Shown piece after piece: positions 1 through 9,559 of a stretch of DNA of 64,000 nt. The notes below the pieces were generated by a model. That model was not told the DNA's origin, did not search any database, and saw nothing but the letters and a program-made list of their open reading frames with translations. Within the stretch, counting starts at the first letter, position 1. Every line of letters begins with the position of its first letter. The translations under genes were made by a program, and so were the position numbers. Source of the DNA: Calliphora vicina (taxonomy: Eukaryota; Arthropoda; Insecta; Diptera; Calliphoridae); NCBI RefSeq assembly GCF_958450345.1, contig NC_088782.1, positions 66,430,501 to 66,494,500 on the forward strand, read 5' to 3'.

Positions 1-880
1 GAATTTAGTGGCACTTCCTGCTCTAACAATCGCTAGTCAATTCACTAGTACTGTGTATTTGAGATCGCTAGTACATTCTATTGTTTCTGTATGCTAATGA
101 CTGGTATACAATTCTACGTTAATTCTTAGTAGTGCAATAGAAGACCAATTTACCACAATTTTTACTGCAGGGTAGACTTACAACAATGTATACTAGCATT
201 ACATTTAACGATGTAATATATATGAGAGTGTATATTGCTTGTATTCACAAAGGATTTGTGCAAGTTACAAAACGTAACGGATAGTCGAACAAATTAAAAT
301 CCTATCTTTATAGATCTACTACTGCTGCTACTTACAACTACTATTTCAAGTCCTCCAACAGCAAAAACATACCAAAAAAAAAAACCTGCCAACAACAAGT
401 ACAATTTGAATGAACAATAATGTCCTTTACATGTAAGTGTAAGTATGTGTGTTTGCGTGAGAAGCTGTATGTCCTATTATGTACCTACTAGTATTAGCAG
501 TAGTAGTCCTAGTTGTAGCTGTAGTGAGTGACACAACACAAACAAAATCCTTACAAAAATCTCCCAAAATAGGAAAAAAAATACAAAAAGACACACAGGA
601 TCCAAACAGGACAATATCATCACACACGAACAAACACTCGTTCAGAGAAAAAAGAGTAACGAAAAACAAGGATAGAAAAACACAGAGGAGATGAAAGTTA
701 AAACCAAAAGCCATTTGTTAGCTAATTCAACAAGATGTTTGCTCGTTCAGCAAAATGAACTTACTCGTGTTGTACATACTACGAGTAGGACTACAACAAC
801 AGCTACAACTACTCTGTGGAGCAGGGAGTAATAAGTTCCAGTACTTTTGTTGATAGCAGAAAAGTACAATTGTACCACTG
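1..880. other. Unique AT-rich DNA, no gene seen
   Basis: I see no transposase, RT motif or terminal repeat pair here. The stretch has short CTA/GTA/CAA-rich low-complexity runs (for example around 480-530 and 790-815) of the kind common in fly regulatory or intronic DNA. Short reading frames on both strands are compositionally trivial. Confidence 0.5.
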
Positions 881-1567
881 TTCTGGTCATTAGAATCTTA
901 AATTAGTTTTTTATAAAAAGCCAGACTAATTTTTGGCCATAACTTTGGATGAGTGGTCTGCATAAAGATAATATAATATTTGGTGTATGACTTAAAAATG
1001 CGGTATTTTTTTAAATGTTTAGCTTTTCTTTTGGAAGATTTGCGCAATATAAATTTATTCAGAGTATTGTTAGCTATGACCTTTTCCCATCTTTCTGGCA
1101 ACTTATGGATTCGGAGCCAAAAGAACTGCTCATCTTTTGAGGCCTAGAACGAATCAATCCAATATCGGATACTCTGTTCCAAAGTGAAGCGTATCCCAGA
1201 GAGAGCGTTCTGTATCGATCGAAACAAATAGTAGTCTGATGGAGCAAGGTCTGGACTATAAAGCGGTTGAGGCAAAACTTCCCAACCTCACATTCTAAAT
1301 AGTTTTTATCAGGAATTGCAACATGTGGCCTAGCGTTGTCATGATGGAATATTACCGCTCATGTCTACACGCATATTCTAGTCATCTTTCGGCCAATGCT
1401 CGCTTCAAATGAATCAGTTGCGTTAGGTACTGGTTCGCTGTGATGGTCTAGTCAGATTTCTGCGGTTCATAATAGATAGGACCACTTTTTTCATTTTCTT
1501 GGACCAGCACTCAGGGGATGACTTCTACTCATGCAAAGCATTGTTTTGGAACTAGGAAAATAGGTTA

Positions 1568-2560
1568 AGAGGGAAATAAGAGAGATTAGTGTTTGTGGAC
1601 ATACGATTTGAACTTTCCTACATTGAAAATGACAGGAAACACTTCAGCGCGAAGTTTGTTCCACATACTACAGTACGGGTAAAGAACGAATTTTCCCAGT
1701 ACTGTGTTGTGCGGTCCAGTGGACAGTCGACCACAAAGGGCTGTGTTCTTGATGAAAAACGTGTATTAAGTAAGAATCTGAGGGTATCAGGAATAAGTTC
1801 TCTAATTTCATCAGACACCTTTCCTTGTAGTACCGATAGAACAGTGAAACGCAGACCACATTGCGACGGTTCTCCAGCGAATCAATAGAGTTGAATACCC
1901 TACTGTCACCAATAATCACCTTCCCCCTGTCCTGTACGCGGTCGAGAACCTCCAAAATAGACTTTGAAGCACCGGCCCATACATGGGAGTTGTATTCCAT
2001 TTTCGGTCGGATATAGCTGGTGTAAAGAGTAAGGAGATCAGATTGAGTGAAGTAATTCCTAGACAGTTTCAACAATCCGAGGCACTTGAAAAATGTGTTT
2101 AGAAAAGCGGACATCACATTGTATTCTCATGCCCAGAACATCAAGAGTGTCTGATTCCACAATGTTTCGTTCGTTTGTGTGTCAACATGCAACACTGAGT
2201 CTTTGCGAGCGTTGAAAGCGATCCTATACTCAACGAATAGGGTCGGAGATTGTCAGAAGGTCCCGATTATGGGAATCATTCATGTTTTGCCTGATAGTCC
2301 CAATCTCCGACAGGCTTGGTCTGAAACTGAATGAATATGAATGGCAAATGTTGCTGTCATCAAAGTACATAGGGTTGGAAGTTTGACGTAGAAGGTCATT
2401 TAGAAAAATAAGAAAGAGATTAGGCCTTGCGTTACCCCTGAATATATCTTGAACTCGTTTGATGAGATCCCATCTATAACAACTCGTATAGTGCGATCTC
2501 TGAGAAAGCTCGATATAAATCGAGCTCCACCAAATAAAGAGTATTACCTTAGCACCGACC
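1568..2560 (-). pseudogene. CR1/jockey-type non-LTR reverse transcriptase fragment
   Basis: This encodes the palm and thumb part of a non-LTR retrotransposon reverse transcriptase (RNA-templated DNA synthesis at the target site). On the minus strand, in order: VVIDGISSNEFKIYSGVTQG near 2432-2490 (family form SGVPQGS), then MYFDDSNICHS near 2340-2375 (the F/YxDD catalytic box), SDTLDVLGMRIQCDV near 2110-2155, and a long open stretch 1668-2117 with SYIRPKMEYNSHVWAG and RRNVVCVSLFYRYY. After a frameshift the tail DEIRELIPD and FVVDCPLDRTTQYWENSFF continues at 1618-1818. It is 5'-truncated and frameshifted. It sits inside mariner remnant A, so it is the younger insertion. The clade is CR1/Rex-like or jockey-like; I cannot settle which. 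Confidence 0.85.
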
Positions 2561-2731
2561 TCATATACTTTGGATTATCATGGATTTTCATCGTAAGTAA
2601 TGATTCGGTGTAAAAACTATTTTCTTTTATAGCATTCAAGCATCATTTCGGACATTCAAAATCGTCTTTCAAGGTCTCTCGGCTTCAATTCATATGGTAC
2701 CCAATTTTCCAACATTTGGATGAATCCTGAT

Positions 2732-3618
2732 TAGAGTTGTCAAACCGGTTTTCGATTTATTCAAAAAACCGGGTTTTTTTCCAATTTTCCGTTTTTTTTA
2801 AACCGGTTTTTACAAAAGGACGGTTTTCGAGTTATTCGACAAACCGGTTTTTTTGTCTCGAAGCATTATTAGACAAAATTGAATATTTTTTAAAATTTAT
2901 TTTGGGATTTTATGCGATTAATTTTAATAATTTTAATACAACAAGTAAGAGTGCTATATTCTATAATTATAATATATAATTTATATAATTTTTTATTTTT
3001 AAAAAATCTTTTTTGGTGAAAAATAATTTATGACAAAAACCAATTTATGAAAAAAAAATATTTTTGATGAAAAAAAAATATTTTTCCCGATTTTGACCCA
3101 TTGTAGCTCCATCTTACTATAGCCTTATATACATCGTTGCAATGGAATTTTAAGTATCTATCATTAGATATCCATATTGTCTATATTAATGACCAGATAT
3201 ACATATAAATCAAAAATAGGACAAAAATCGAGGTTGTCCCGGTTTTTTCCTTATATCTCAGCCATTTGTGGGCCGATTTTGTCGATTAAATAGGAACCGA
3301 GCTGGAAGAATTCCCGATATATTGATGTATGAATCATGTATGTAAGTTATTTGATTTCAACATTCAGGCGGACAGACGTACATGGCTATATGGACTTTGC
3401 TATCTACAATGATCCAGAATATATATACTTTGTGGGGTTACAAATGAAAAATGTAGAAATTATAAACTTATATATACCCTTGTCACTCAATTCTTAAATT
3501 GACAAAAAAAATGCTAAAAACCGGTTACTCGAACCGAAAACCGGTTTTTATAAATTACGCTTTTTCGAATTATTCGAAAACCGGTTTTTAGAATAATGTC
3601 AAATATTTGACAACTCCA
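2732..3618. mobile_element. hAT-type MITE with 8-bp TSD ATCCTGAT
   Basis: The ends are TAGAGTTGTCAAA (left) and the inverse of TGGAGTTGTCAAA (right). The 8-bp duplication ATCCTGAT occurs at 2724-2731 and 3619-3626, the hallmark of hAT insertion. Subterminal copies of AAACCGGTTTT fill both ends, as expected for transposase-binding repeats. There is no transposase frame, so it is non-autonomous. It is inserted in mariner remnant A and carries mini-me-type DNA (about 2940-3490). Confidence 0.8.
2940..3490 (+). repeat. Mini-me/DINE-like repeat inside the hAT MITE
   Basis: The start AACAAGTAAGAGTGCTATAT (about 2939-2958) and the end block with a GGCGGACAGACGTACATGGC-type GACA run, then CCAGAATATATATACTTTG (3415-3435), match the copy at 20045-20880 in the same order. 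The (GACA/GTCY) run, short core and (TA) run are the known mini-me arrangement of Diptera. The GACA run is short and decayed here. Confidence 0.65.
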
Positions 3619-3789
3619 ATCCTGATGCTCGCAATCATTTTGAAATTGCTGCTTTATTAGCTCCCAATGATTTTCCAAGCTCTTGTTGAGATTGACAACA
3701 ATCTTCATGGAGTAAGCTTCCAATTTTTGGTCTTCAAACTTTTGGCTGCTTCTAAGATGCAAAATAAGGGCCATCACTTACATAAGTCC

Positions 3790-4800
3790 ACTTTCATTAT
3801 CTGTTGTAATCTGACCAGCTGTTGATTGAGACTTTGTTTATTTTTTTATAATTTTTAGGATCTCGTGTTATTTACAGATGTTTTAGATATCTAAAAGTAG
3901 GGCTTATTCAAAATAAATAGTGATAAATATTCATAGGTCTTCCAAAACAGAAGTATGACACCTCTAAATGTTAGTTCAAATAATATTGAAAAAGTACCAC
4001 CAGCCCTTTTTCTAGTTTGATAATATTCAATTCGCATCTCTAATTTACAACAATTGAATAAAAGAACTCTTTGGAAAGTTGCATGTGTTGTATACATGGG
4101 AGCTGTTGCTGCAAATGAAAACACTCATTCAGTTGGGGCTCAATTCAACTCAGCTGATTCTAATGCTGTGCACCGACCATGTACTATTTGATGTTGTTTG
4201 ATGATACGGAGTTACTGCTAGTACACATATTAAACAACCATCCATACATACGACGTTTAAGTACGTACGTATTCTGTACAGAAATAAAACTTTTTTCTTT
4301 TATATTTTTCAAAATCTATTGAAAAATTGTGTGCACAAATATGATGACACGTACAACACACTTCGTTTTCAATCGACATGTACCACTACCATGCACATCA
4401 CTCTGTAAGTAGGTTTGTGCAACATATGTGTGTCTATTTGTTTCATCTATGTACTCCTTTTGTTAAAACTCGAGTTAACGAAACTTTCAGGACATTATGC
4501 ATGAGAAAGGATTTTCCTAAAAACGTCAGGAAAAAAAAAGTTCCTTACAAAAAACAAGAGCAACATTAAACTAAACATTATTGTTAACGAATATTTATGC
4601 AGTATATTTTTGGATATTAGTTGCTGTTATCGCAACATATCTTTTCTTACATATGCTCGTCTACAATGAATGTCTGTGTCATTTTCCAAAAAAAATATTC
4701 TTGAAAATTAAAGTTAACAAATTTAAAAGATTGAAATTGAAAATTTATGATTAGATGAGTTAAACGTAATTTATAAGTATATTTCCCTATGAATAGTTTT
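3790..4800. other. Unique AT-rich DNA, no gene seen
   Basis: No motif, terminal repeat or exon-like segment is recognised. The 63-codon plus-strand frame at 4378-4569 has no family resemblance and no splice or codon support. Confidence 0.4.
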
Positions 4801-4949
4801 CTAACTACTGATTAAGAGCTGCATATCGTCTCTGGTTATTTAAAGGAAACGGTAGTCGAGCTGGAAAAGAACGGGGTGGACCAACTTCGACTCACTGATT
4901 TGAAATACTTATAATTTTTTTATTTTCAATATTTTAATACTGCAACCCT

Positions 4950-5480
4950 TCCTGTGAAAACATGATAAGAAGCTTAATTGCCCGGGTCGTGAACAAGGGT
5001 TCAATAGGTACAGAACCACGAAGAACTGTTCCTCGACCTGTTCGCACTGGAGAAGCTGTGGATGCTGTACGAAAAAGTGTCCACACGGATCCATCTGAGT
5101 CTACTCTTCGACGTGCTACTCAATTGAGAATCTCCAAAACATCTCTACGGCGCATTCTAAAAGTTGATCTGCGAAAGTTTTCATATAAAATTCAATAATT
5201 ATAGCCTAGGGATGCATCACTACGGCTACAATATGCTTACAAAAGAAAATGAAATTTTTGTAAACAATATTATGATGTTTATAAATAGAAGTGCCGAATT
5301 TAGAGCACACCAAAATCCTAGAGCAGTGGTTTGGTATGGAATTATGGCTGAGAGTATTATCGGTCTCGTATAACGTAACATATTTCAAAATTAGTTACGT
5401 CCAGTAGTTCTCAATAATATTAACATGGTTCCAACTAGATGGAGCTACAGCTCATACTGTGATGAATTGAATGAGCTAAA
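4950..5480 (+). pseudogene. Tc3/mariner-superfamily transposase remnant
   Basis: This is the remains of a transposase of the IS630-Tc1-mariner superfamily. The open segment 4962-5198 reads like the N-terminal helix-turn-helix region: RTVRTGEAVDAVR is followed by SESTLRRATQLRISKTSLRRIL and ends LRKFSYKIQ, close to the Tc3-like pattern of a paired HTH followed by H/F-x-YKIQ. After a gap, 5305-5370 gives HQNPRAVVWYGIMAESIIG (family form NPRxVVWCGIM) and about 5428-5460 gives WFQLDGATAHT, the second-aspartate motif (family form WFQQDGATAHT). The glutamate part is missing. Stops separate the blocks. No terminal repeats were found, so limits are approximate. Confidence 0.75.
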
Positions 5481-5555
5481 AGTTTTATAAAAATCTTGTT
5501 AAAATTTAAAATTATATACATACCTATGTATGTATGTACAATGTACATACATACA

Positions 5556-5718
5556 TCTAGTATTCACAATAACAGTACAAAAATGGAAATTAACCCTTAA
5601 TAGCACTTGGGGTCCAAATGACCCTCAACTTTTAAAATCACGAAAAACACATTCATTTTGACCCCAAGTACTCTTAAGGGTTAATTTCCATTTTTGTACT
5701 GTTATTGTGAATACTAGA
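5556..5718. repeat. Long near-perfect palindrome holding a piggyBac-like MITE
   Basis: The left arm 5556-5614 and right arm 5660-5718 are inverse complements over about 59 bases with about two mismatches, with a loop of roughly 45 bases. Within it, TTAA at 5590-5593 and 5681-5684 flank a core starting CCCTTAATAGCAC and ending with the inverse of CCCTTAAGAGTAC, the layout of piggyBac (TTAA target, CCCTT ends). The palindrome extends about 35 bases beyond each TTAA, which a simple 87-bp MITE does not explain. Confidence 0.7.
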
Positions 5719-5724
5719 CTTTAT

Positions 5725-6545
5725 TTTATATTTTTCTTAAGTTTCATCAAAATCGGCCCAAAAATATATAATATTTCGCTATATTTCCATGAGAAATTCC
5801 AAATATTGAAAAAATTGACCTTTGACCTTCACGATTTAAGGGTTAAAGTTTTCCGATTTTAGTAAAACTTTCAGACTATATTTAAAATTACCTGGACTAT
5901 ATTATTCTGAATAGCTTTTACTTAAAAATCATTACAGTAAGGAAATTCAGGTCATTCCCCAAAATATGGCCAAAAAAATTAGTTTTTCTCGAAAATCGCA
6001 AAATTTATATCGCAGGTACGGAAAAACTATAGGAGGTATTGACATACTTTTTTCACATTTTTATTCCCTATTATGTTGTCAATAAATCCCCATATGATGA
6101 TCAAAAAATTCTGAAATTTGTTTAACAAAATTTTTAAAAATTTGAAATTGGAGTTTTGAAACTGCCGTTAAAAAAAATTATTTTTTTTGGTCATACCTGC
6201 GAATAGGTTAACGGTATCCTACGAGGACAAAAACTCATATACAAGTAAATATGGATATATTTTAAGTAAAAATAAGCTTTTATTTTAATATTTCTCAAAA
6301 TATGTTAATTTTGTTCCTACATTTCATGTTCTAGTGGCCTGAGACACGTTAATGGCCTGGCGATTTTTTAATAACGTTAACATTTTTTAACCAATTTTTG
6401 TCTTTTATATCTTATTAGAACGGAAATTACGTACACATTTCGATTCTTTTAAATTAAATTGCAAAACTAATTATTTAATGGCAACATTTTTACAAAAACT
6501 GAAAAAAAAATGCATTTTTTCCCCTTGTAAATGCACCTCAAAACT
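5725..6545. repeat. Middle-repetitive unit, copy 1
   Basis: This segment shares long blocks with 16390-17110, for example TTTCTTAAGTTTCATCAAAA, GCAGGTACGGAAAAACTATA and the mirror-image GTGCATTTACAAGGGGAAAA block. In copy 1 all blocks follow one another; in copy 2 most are inverted while one end block is not. No protein is recognisable. It is probably a non-autonomous element, of unknown class. Confidence 0.6.
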
Positions 6546-7462
6546 AAATCGCTAAGTCGGCACGGGTTGCCCTTCTTAGAACAAGCTAACAAAATTTTTG
6601 GTGGTATTTTATGTCATTACACAAGTTTTCAGGGGGTACCGTCTCAACATTTCCAAAAAATAAGTTTATTATTTAAATTTTTTAATAGCACATTAAGTGT
6701 GCTTTAATTTCCAATTTTATTCATTAACTTATCGCTTTCCATTCCAAAGTTACAGCATAAATTGTGAACTAAGGTCTATTTTTCCATAAAACAATAATGC
6801 GCTTAAAGGTTTAACATTTTTTTTTACCTTTTTTTCTAAAATGCTGTATTTTTATGTGCTTATAATAAATCATCAATAAAAAATATAATATTTTAAAACT
6901 ACGACTTCTATGAATTAATCGCCACTTTGGGTTGCATTGAACCCACTGTGAACCATTTTAAAATCACATTCCACACCACTTTAATCTAAGTTAATATTTT
7001 GGTTATTAATTGCGATTCTGCTAATATGTATTTCGCCAGCATATGTTCTCACCACGGCCGCACTGTCATGTTTAGACCCTAAAATTTCCGTTTTGAAATC
7101 AATCCTAAAATCATTCAGCATTTTTTAATAAATATCAAATATTTTATTCCGTAATTTTTATTTTCATTGGTTCAAGTAATAAATTAAACGTTTTGAAAGT
7201 CTTGTTTTTAGAATTGTAACTTCTTGCATTAATATTTATATCGACCCCTTTGCGCGAAATTGTCGTATGTTACAAAAACCATATATCGATATATCTATAG
7301 AAGGAGGCTATCGGACCACTCATCTACAGTGATCGACTCACTTTATCTTTAGTTATTTGTCGAAATTCAGAAATAATACAATTTTTGTAAGTCATATAAA
7401 TTTGGAATTATGAAACATTTTAAGCAATTAAATATTTTTAACTATATGTATGTATGTATAAA

Positions 7463-8138
7463 GTCACCTAAAATGAAAAATAACGTAACATCACTTTTCA
7501 TAACTTTATAGGAGAAGCAAAAAATGATATAAAATGAAAACTACTTGAGATATTGAAACAAAATTTTCAAATCTGAATTACAATGACTGTAGAAATATAT
7601 TTTATGAAAAAAATAATTTTTTCAAAGCACACTTGAAGATATGTGGCTTACGTTTTTTTGAATTGTTATTTTCTGAAACAAAAAAACGTATCATCAATAT
7701 AAATTTTTATGAAAATATAAAAACTTAAATAAAAATATTTTTTTTTATTTTAAATAAAAGTAGTTTATATATACATTTTTAATTTTATTATGTTTTTTTT
7801 TTATTTTAATTACTAACAACTACTTTTATAAACTAAAAAAGGCTCTTCATTAAATTTTCATTAAGACTGCAAAAAATATGCAATTGCAACAAACAAATTA
7901 AAAAAATAAGGATACTTCCTAAAATAAGGTAAAAACTATTTATTAATTAATTACTCAAAACGTTAATATACGTTGTTTAAGAAAATCATATACTTGATGA
8001 TACTTTAATTTCAATTTTGGTTATAACTTGATTATTTTTGATAGTAAAAGTTTAAAATTTTGTACACTGTGAATCGTAATCAATAATAAAATCAATTTCG
8101 AATTTTTTGATGATACGTTGTTTTGCATTTTAGGTGAC
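7463..8138. mobile_element. MITE with GTCACCTAAAATG terminal repeats
   Basis: The left end GTCACCTAAAATG and the right end CATTTTAGGTGAC are inverse complements, and matching continues inward (AACGTAnCATC). It interrupts a hAT-family segment whose sequence resumes at ATGTACATTTATTCG. The duplicated target cannot be fixed because the site is TATG-repetitive, so the superfamily is open. Confidence 0.6.
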
Positions 8139-8238
8139 GATATGTACATTTATTCGATTATTCTACATAAAATTGTTCGAATTATTCGTTATTGAAAATG
8201 TCCATTTTTAAATTTTTCGAATAATTATTATTAAGAAA

Positions 8239-9405
8239 TTGGCTACCGATTTGAAACGGTTGAAAAGTAACGGTAACGCTAATTTGGATTATTTCGGTAA
8301 CGGTGGTATTGACTAATTTCGGTAAGTGTAGCTTAGCGGTAACGATATTTGCTGTTATATCGGTAAAACTAGCTTAGCGGTAATGGCAATTTCGAACTGA
8401 CTAATAAAGTTCACAAAAAATAAAATGACAGAGGTGTTTTTTACATTTGGAATTCCCTATACACTCAGGTCTCGTTTTATGCGATAGATGCGTTACAAAA
8501 AAATCGCATAAATTGAATTCGCATAAAACAATACTCTAGCTTCATATAAAAACTAATGATTCGTTCCAAAATTCTGAAAAACCGCACAAATTCAGATTTT
8601 GATTAAAAAATCAGAACAAAATCACATAAAAAAATCAACAAAAATAGATTTATTTAATTAACTTAAACAATAAAAACAAAATACGTTAAAAAAAAATAAA
8701 CAAAAATATAAAATTAATTCATGAATTACAGAAAAAGTGAAAATGATCCAAAAAAATGAGCTAACACATGTTTTAAGGAAATTCTGTATCACTGAATAAT
8801 TGTCTGCATCGTTTTGGAATTGGTTTAACGTCACTTCATCACTAGATGATGTAATCATATGGTAAAATATCATTTTCATCACTAGAATTAATCTAGTGAA
8901 TAGGGTATGAAATCAAAGAATTTTTAGGAGCTTCAATTGCATCTTTTCTTGCAAAATAATTTGTCATTAAACTTTGTGATTTTTAATTTTTAAGTTGCTT
9001 ATGCAACTCTTGATTTCCGGAAAACAGATCAGTCAGTCCGCGGTAAATTTTTAATGCTCTTTCCGTATCTGAATCCATATTTTCTAAATATAACCATTAA
9101 ATCAGTGATGCCAACTTGGTTTAATTTAAAAATTATAAAAAGCTTTAAAAAACATCTAAAATTTTAAAATCGTTTAAAATTCGAAAAAAAAACTTAATTT
9201 AAAAATCGCATAAAAAAATCCGCATTAAACGAGATCTGAGTTTCAATAAAATCTAATATTGAAATAAAAAATTTGTAGTTTCATAATTTAAAATTATTTA
9301 CAGAATAGCGGTAACGGTAATTCGAGGTACAAATATATAGGTAACGGTATTTTGTGGTAACAGTAATTGCAGTTACTTCGGTAACGGTAAATTAACGGTA
9401 GCCAA
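8239..9405. mobile_element. Element with TTGGCTACCG ends and GGTAACGGTA arrays
   Basis: The inverted ends are TTGGCTACCG (8239) and CGGTAGCCAA (ends 9405). Many short GGTAACGGTA-like units lie within 180 bases of each end, and unusually they point the same way on both sides. No target duplication is visible. A pogo-like remnant occupies the middle (8464-9240). Confidence 0.5.
8464..9240 (-). mobile_element. Pogo/Tigger-like remnant with a PIP-box-like motif
   Basis: The termini CTCAGGTCTCGTTTTATGCG (left) and CTCAGATCTCGTTTAATGCG (right, read inward) form an inverted pair. On the minus strand about 9080-8930 reads MDSDTERALKIYRGLTDLF, then NQELHKQLKN, a stop, and KSQSLMTNYFARKD. QSLMTNYF (8953-8976) fits the PCNA-interacting box QxxMxxYF. 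Pogo-type transposases are known to carry a PIP box near the C-terminus, so the placement fits. Catalytic motifs are missing and a TA duplication is not evident, so the assignment rests on this tail and on end structure. Confidence 0.45.
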
Positions 9406-9559
9406 CCATGAGTTGTATTTAATGTTAACAAAATAATAATTGAGAATTTTCTGTTTTTAATACCATATTTTATTAAGTTATTCGAATAATATTTTAGAAA
9501 TTACTCGATTACTCTCATAATATTTTATTCGCTTAAAATAAAATTCGAATAATTAACAA

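Larger units (their letters stand above)
980..3780 (-). mobile_element. Mariner (mauritiana-like) remnant A, split by two insertions
   Basis: This is a cut-and-paste DNA transposon that would move through a DDE transposase. On the minus strand the C-terminal motif LPERWEKVIANN lies at about 1066-1101, the catalytic-region motif HHDNARPHVA at about 1317-1350, a YYEPQKSD-like segment near 1450-1485, RIITYDEN near 2570-2600 and KFEDQKLEAY near 3715-3750. All match mauritiana-type mariner order. An ITR-like sequence with core GTGTATGACTTAAAAATGCG lies near 983-1005. Stops and frameshifts are many. The middle (the segment around WIHYDN to WWDQ) is mostly lost where a CR1-like retrotransposon lies, and a hAT MITE interrupts the N-terminal half. 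It is a pseudogenised, non-mobile copy. Confidence 0.85.
6950..9550. mobile_element. Old hAT-family copy (fourth relative), broken by insertions
   Basis: Segments 6965-7020, 7130-7460 and 8142-8235 align by eye, in the same order, to the copies at 22602, 43170 and 55772: ACTTTAATCTAAGTTAATAT, ATTGCGATTCT, GGTTCAAGT, AACTTCTTGCA, TTTAGTTATTTGTCGAA and TTGTTCGAATTATTCGTTAT. The outer ends are not clear. It is interrupted at 7463-8138 and from 8239 to 9405. Confidence 0.55.
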
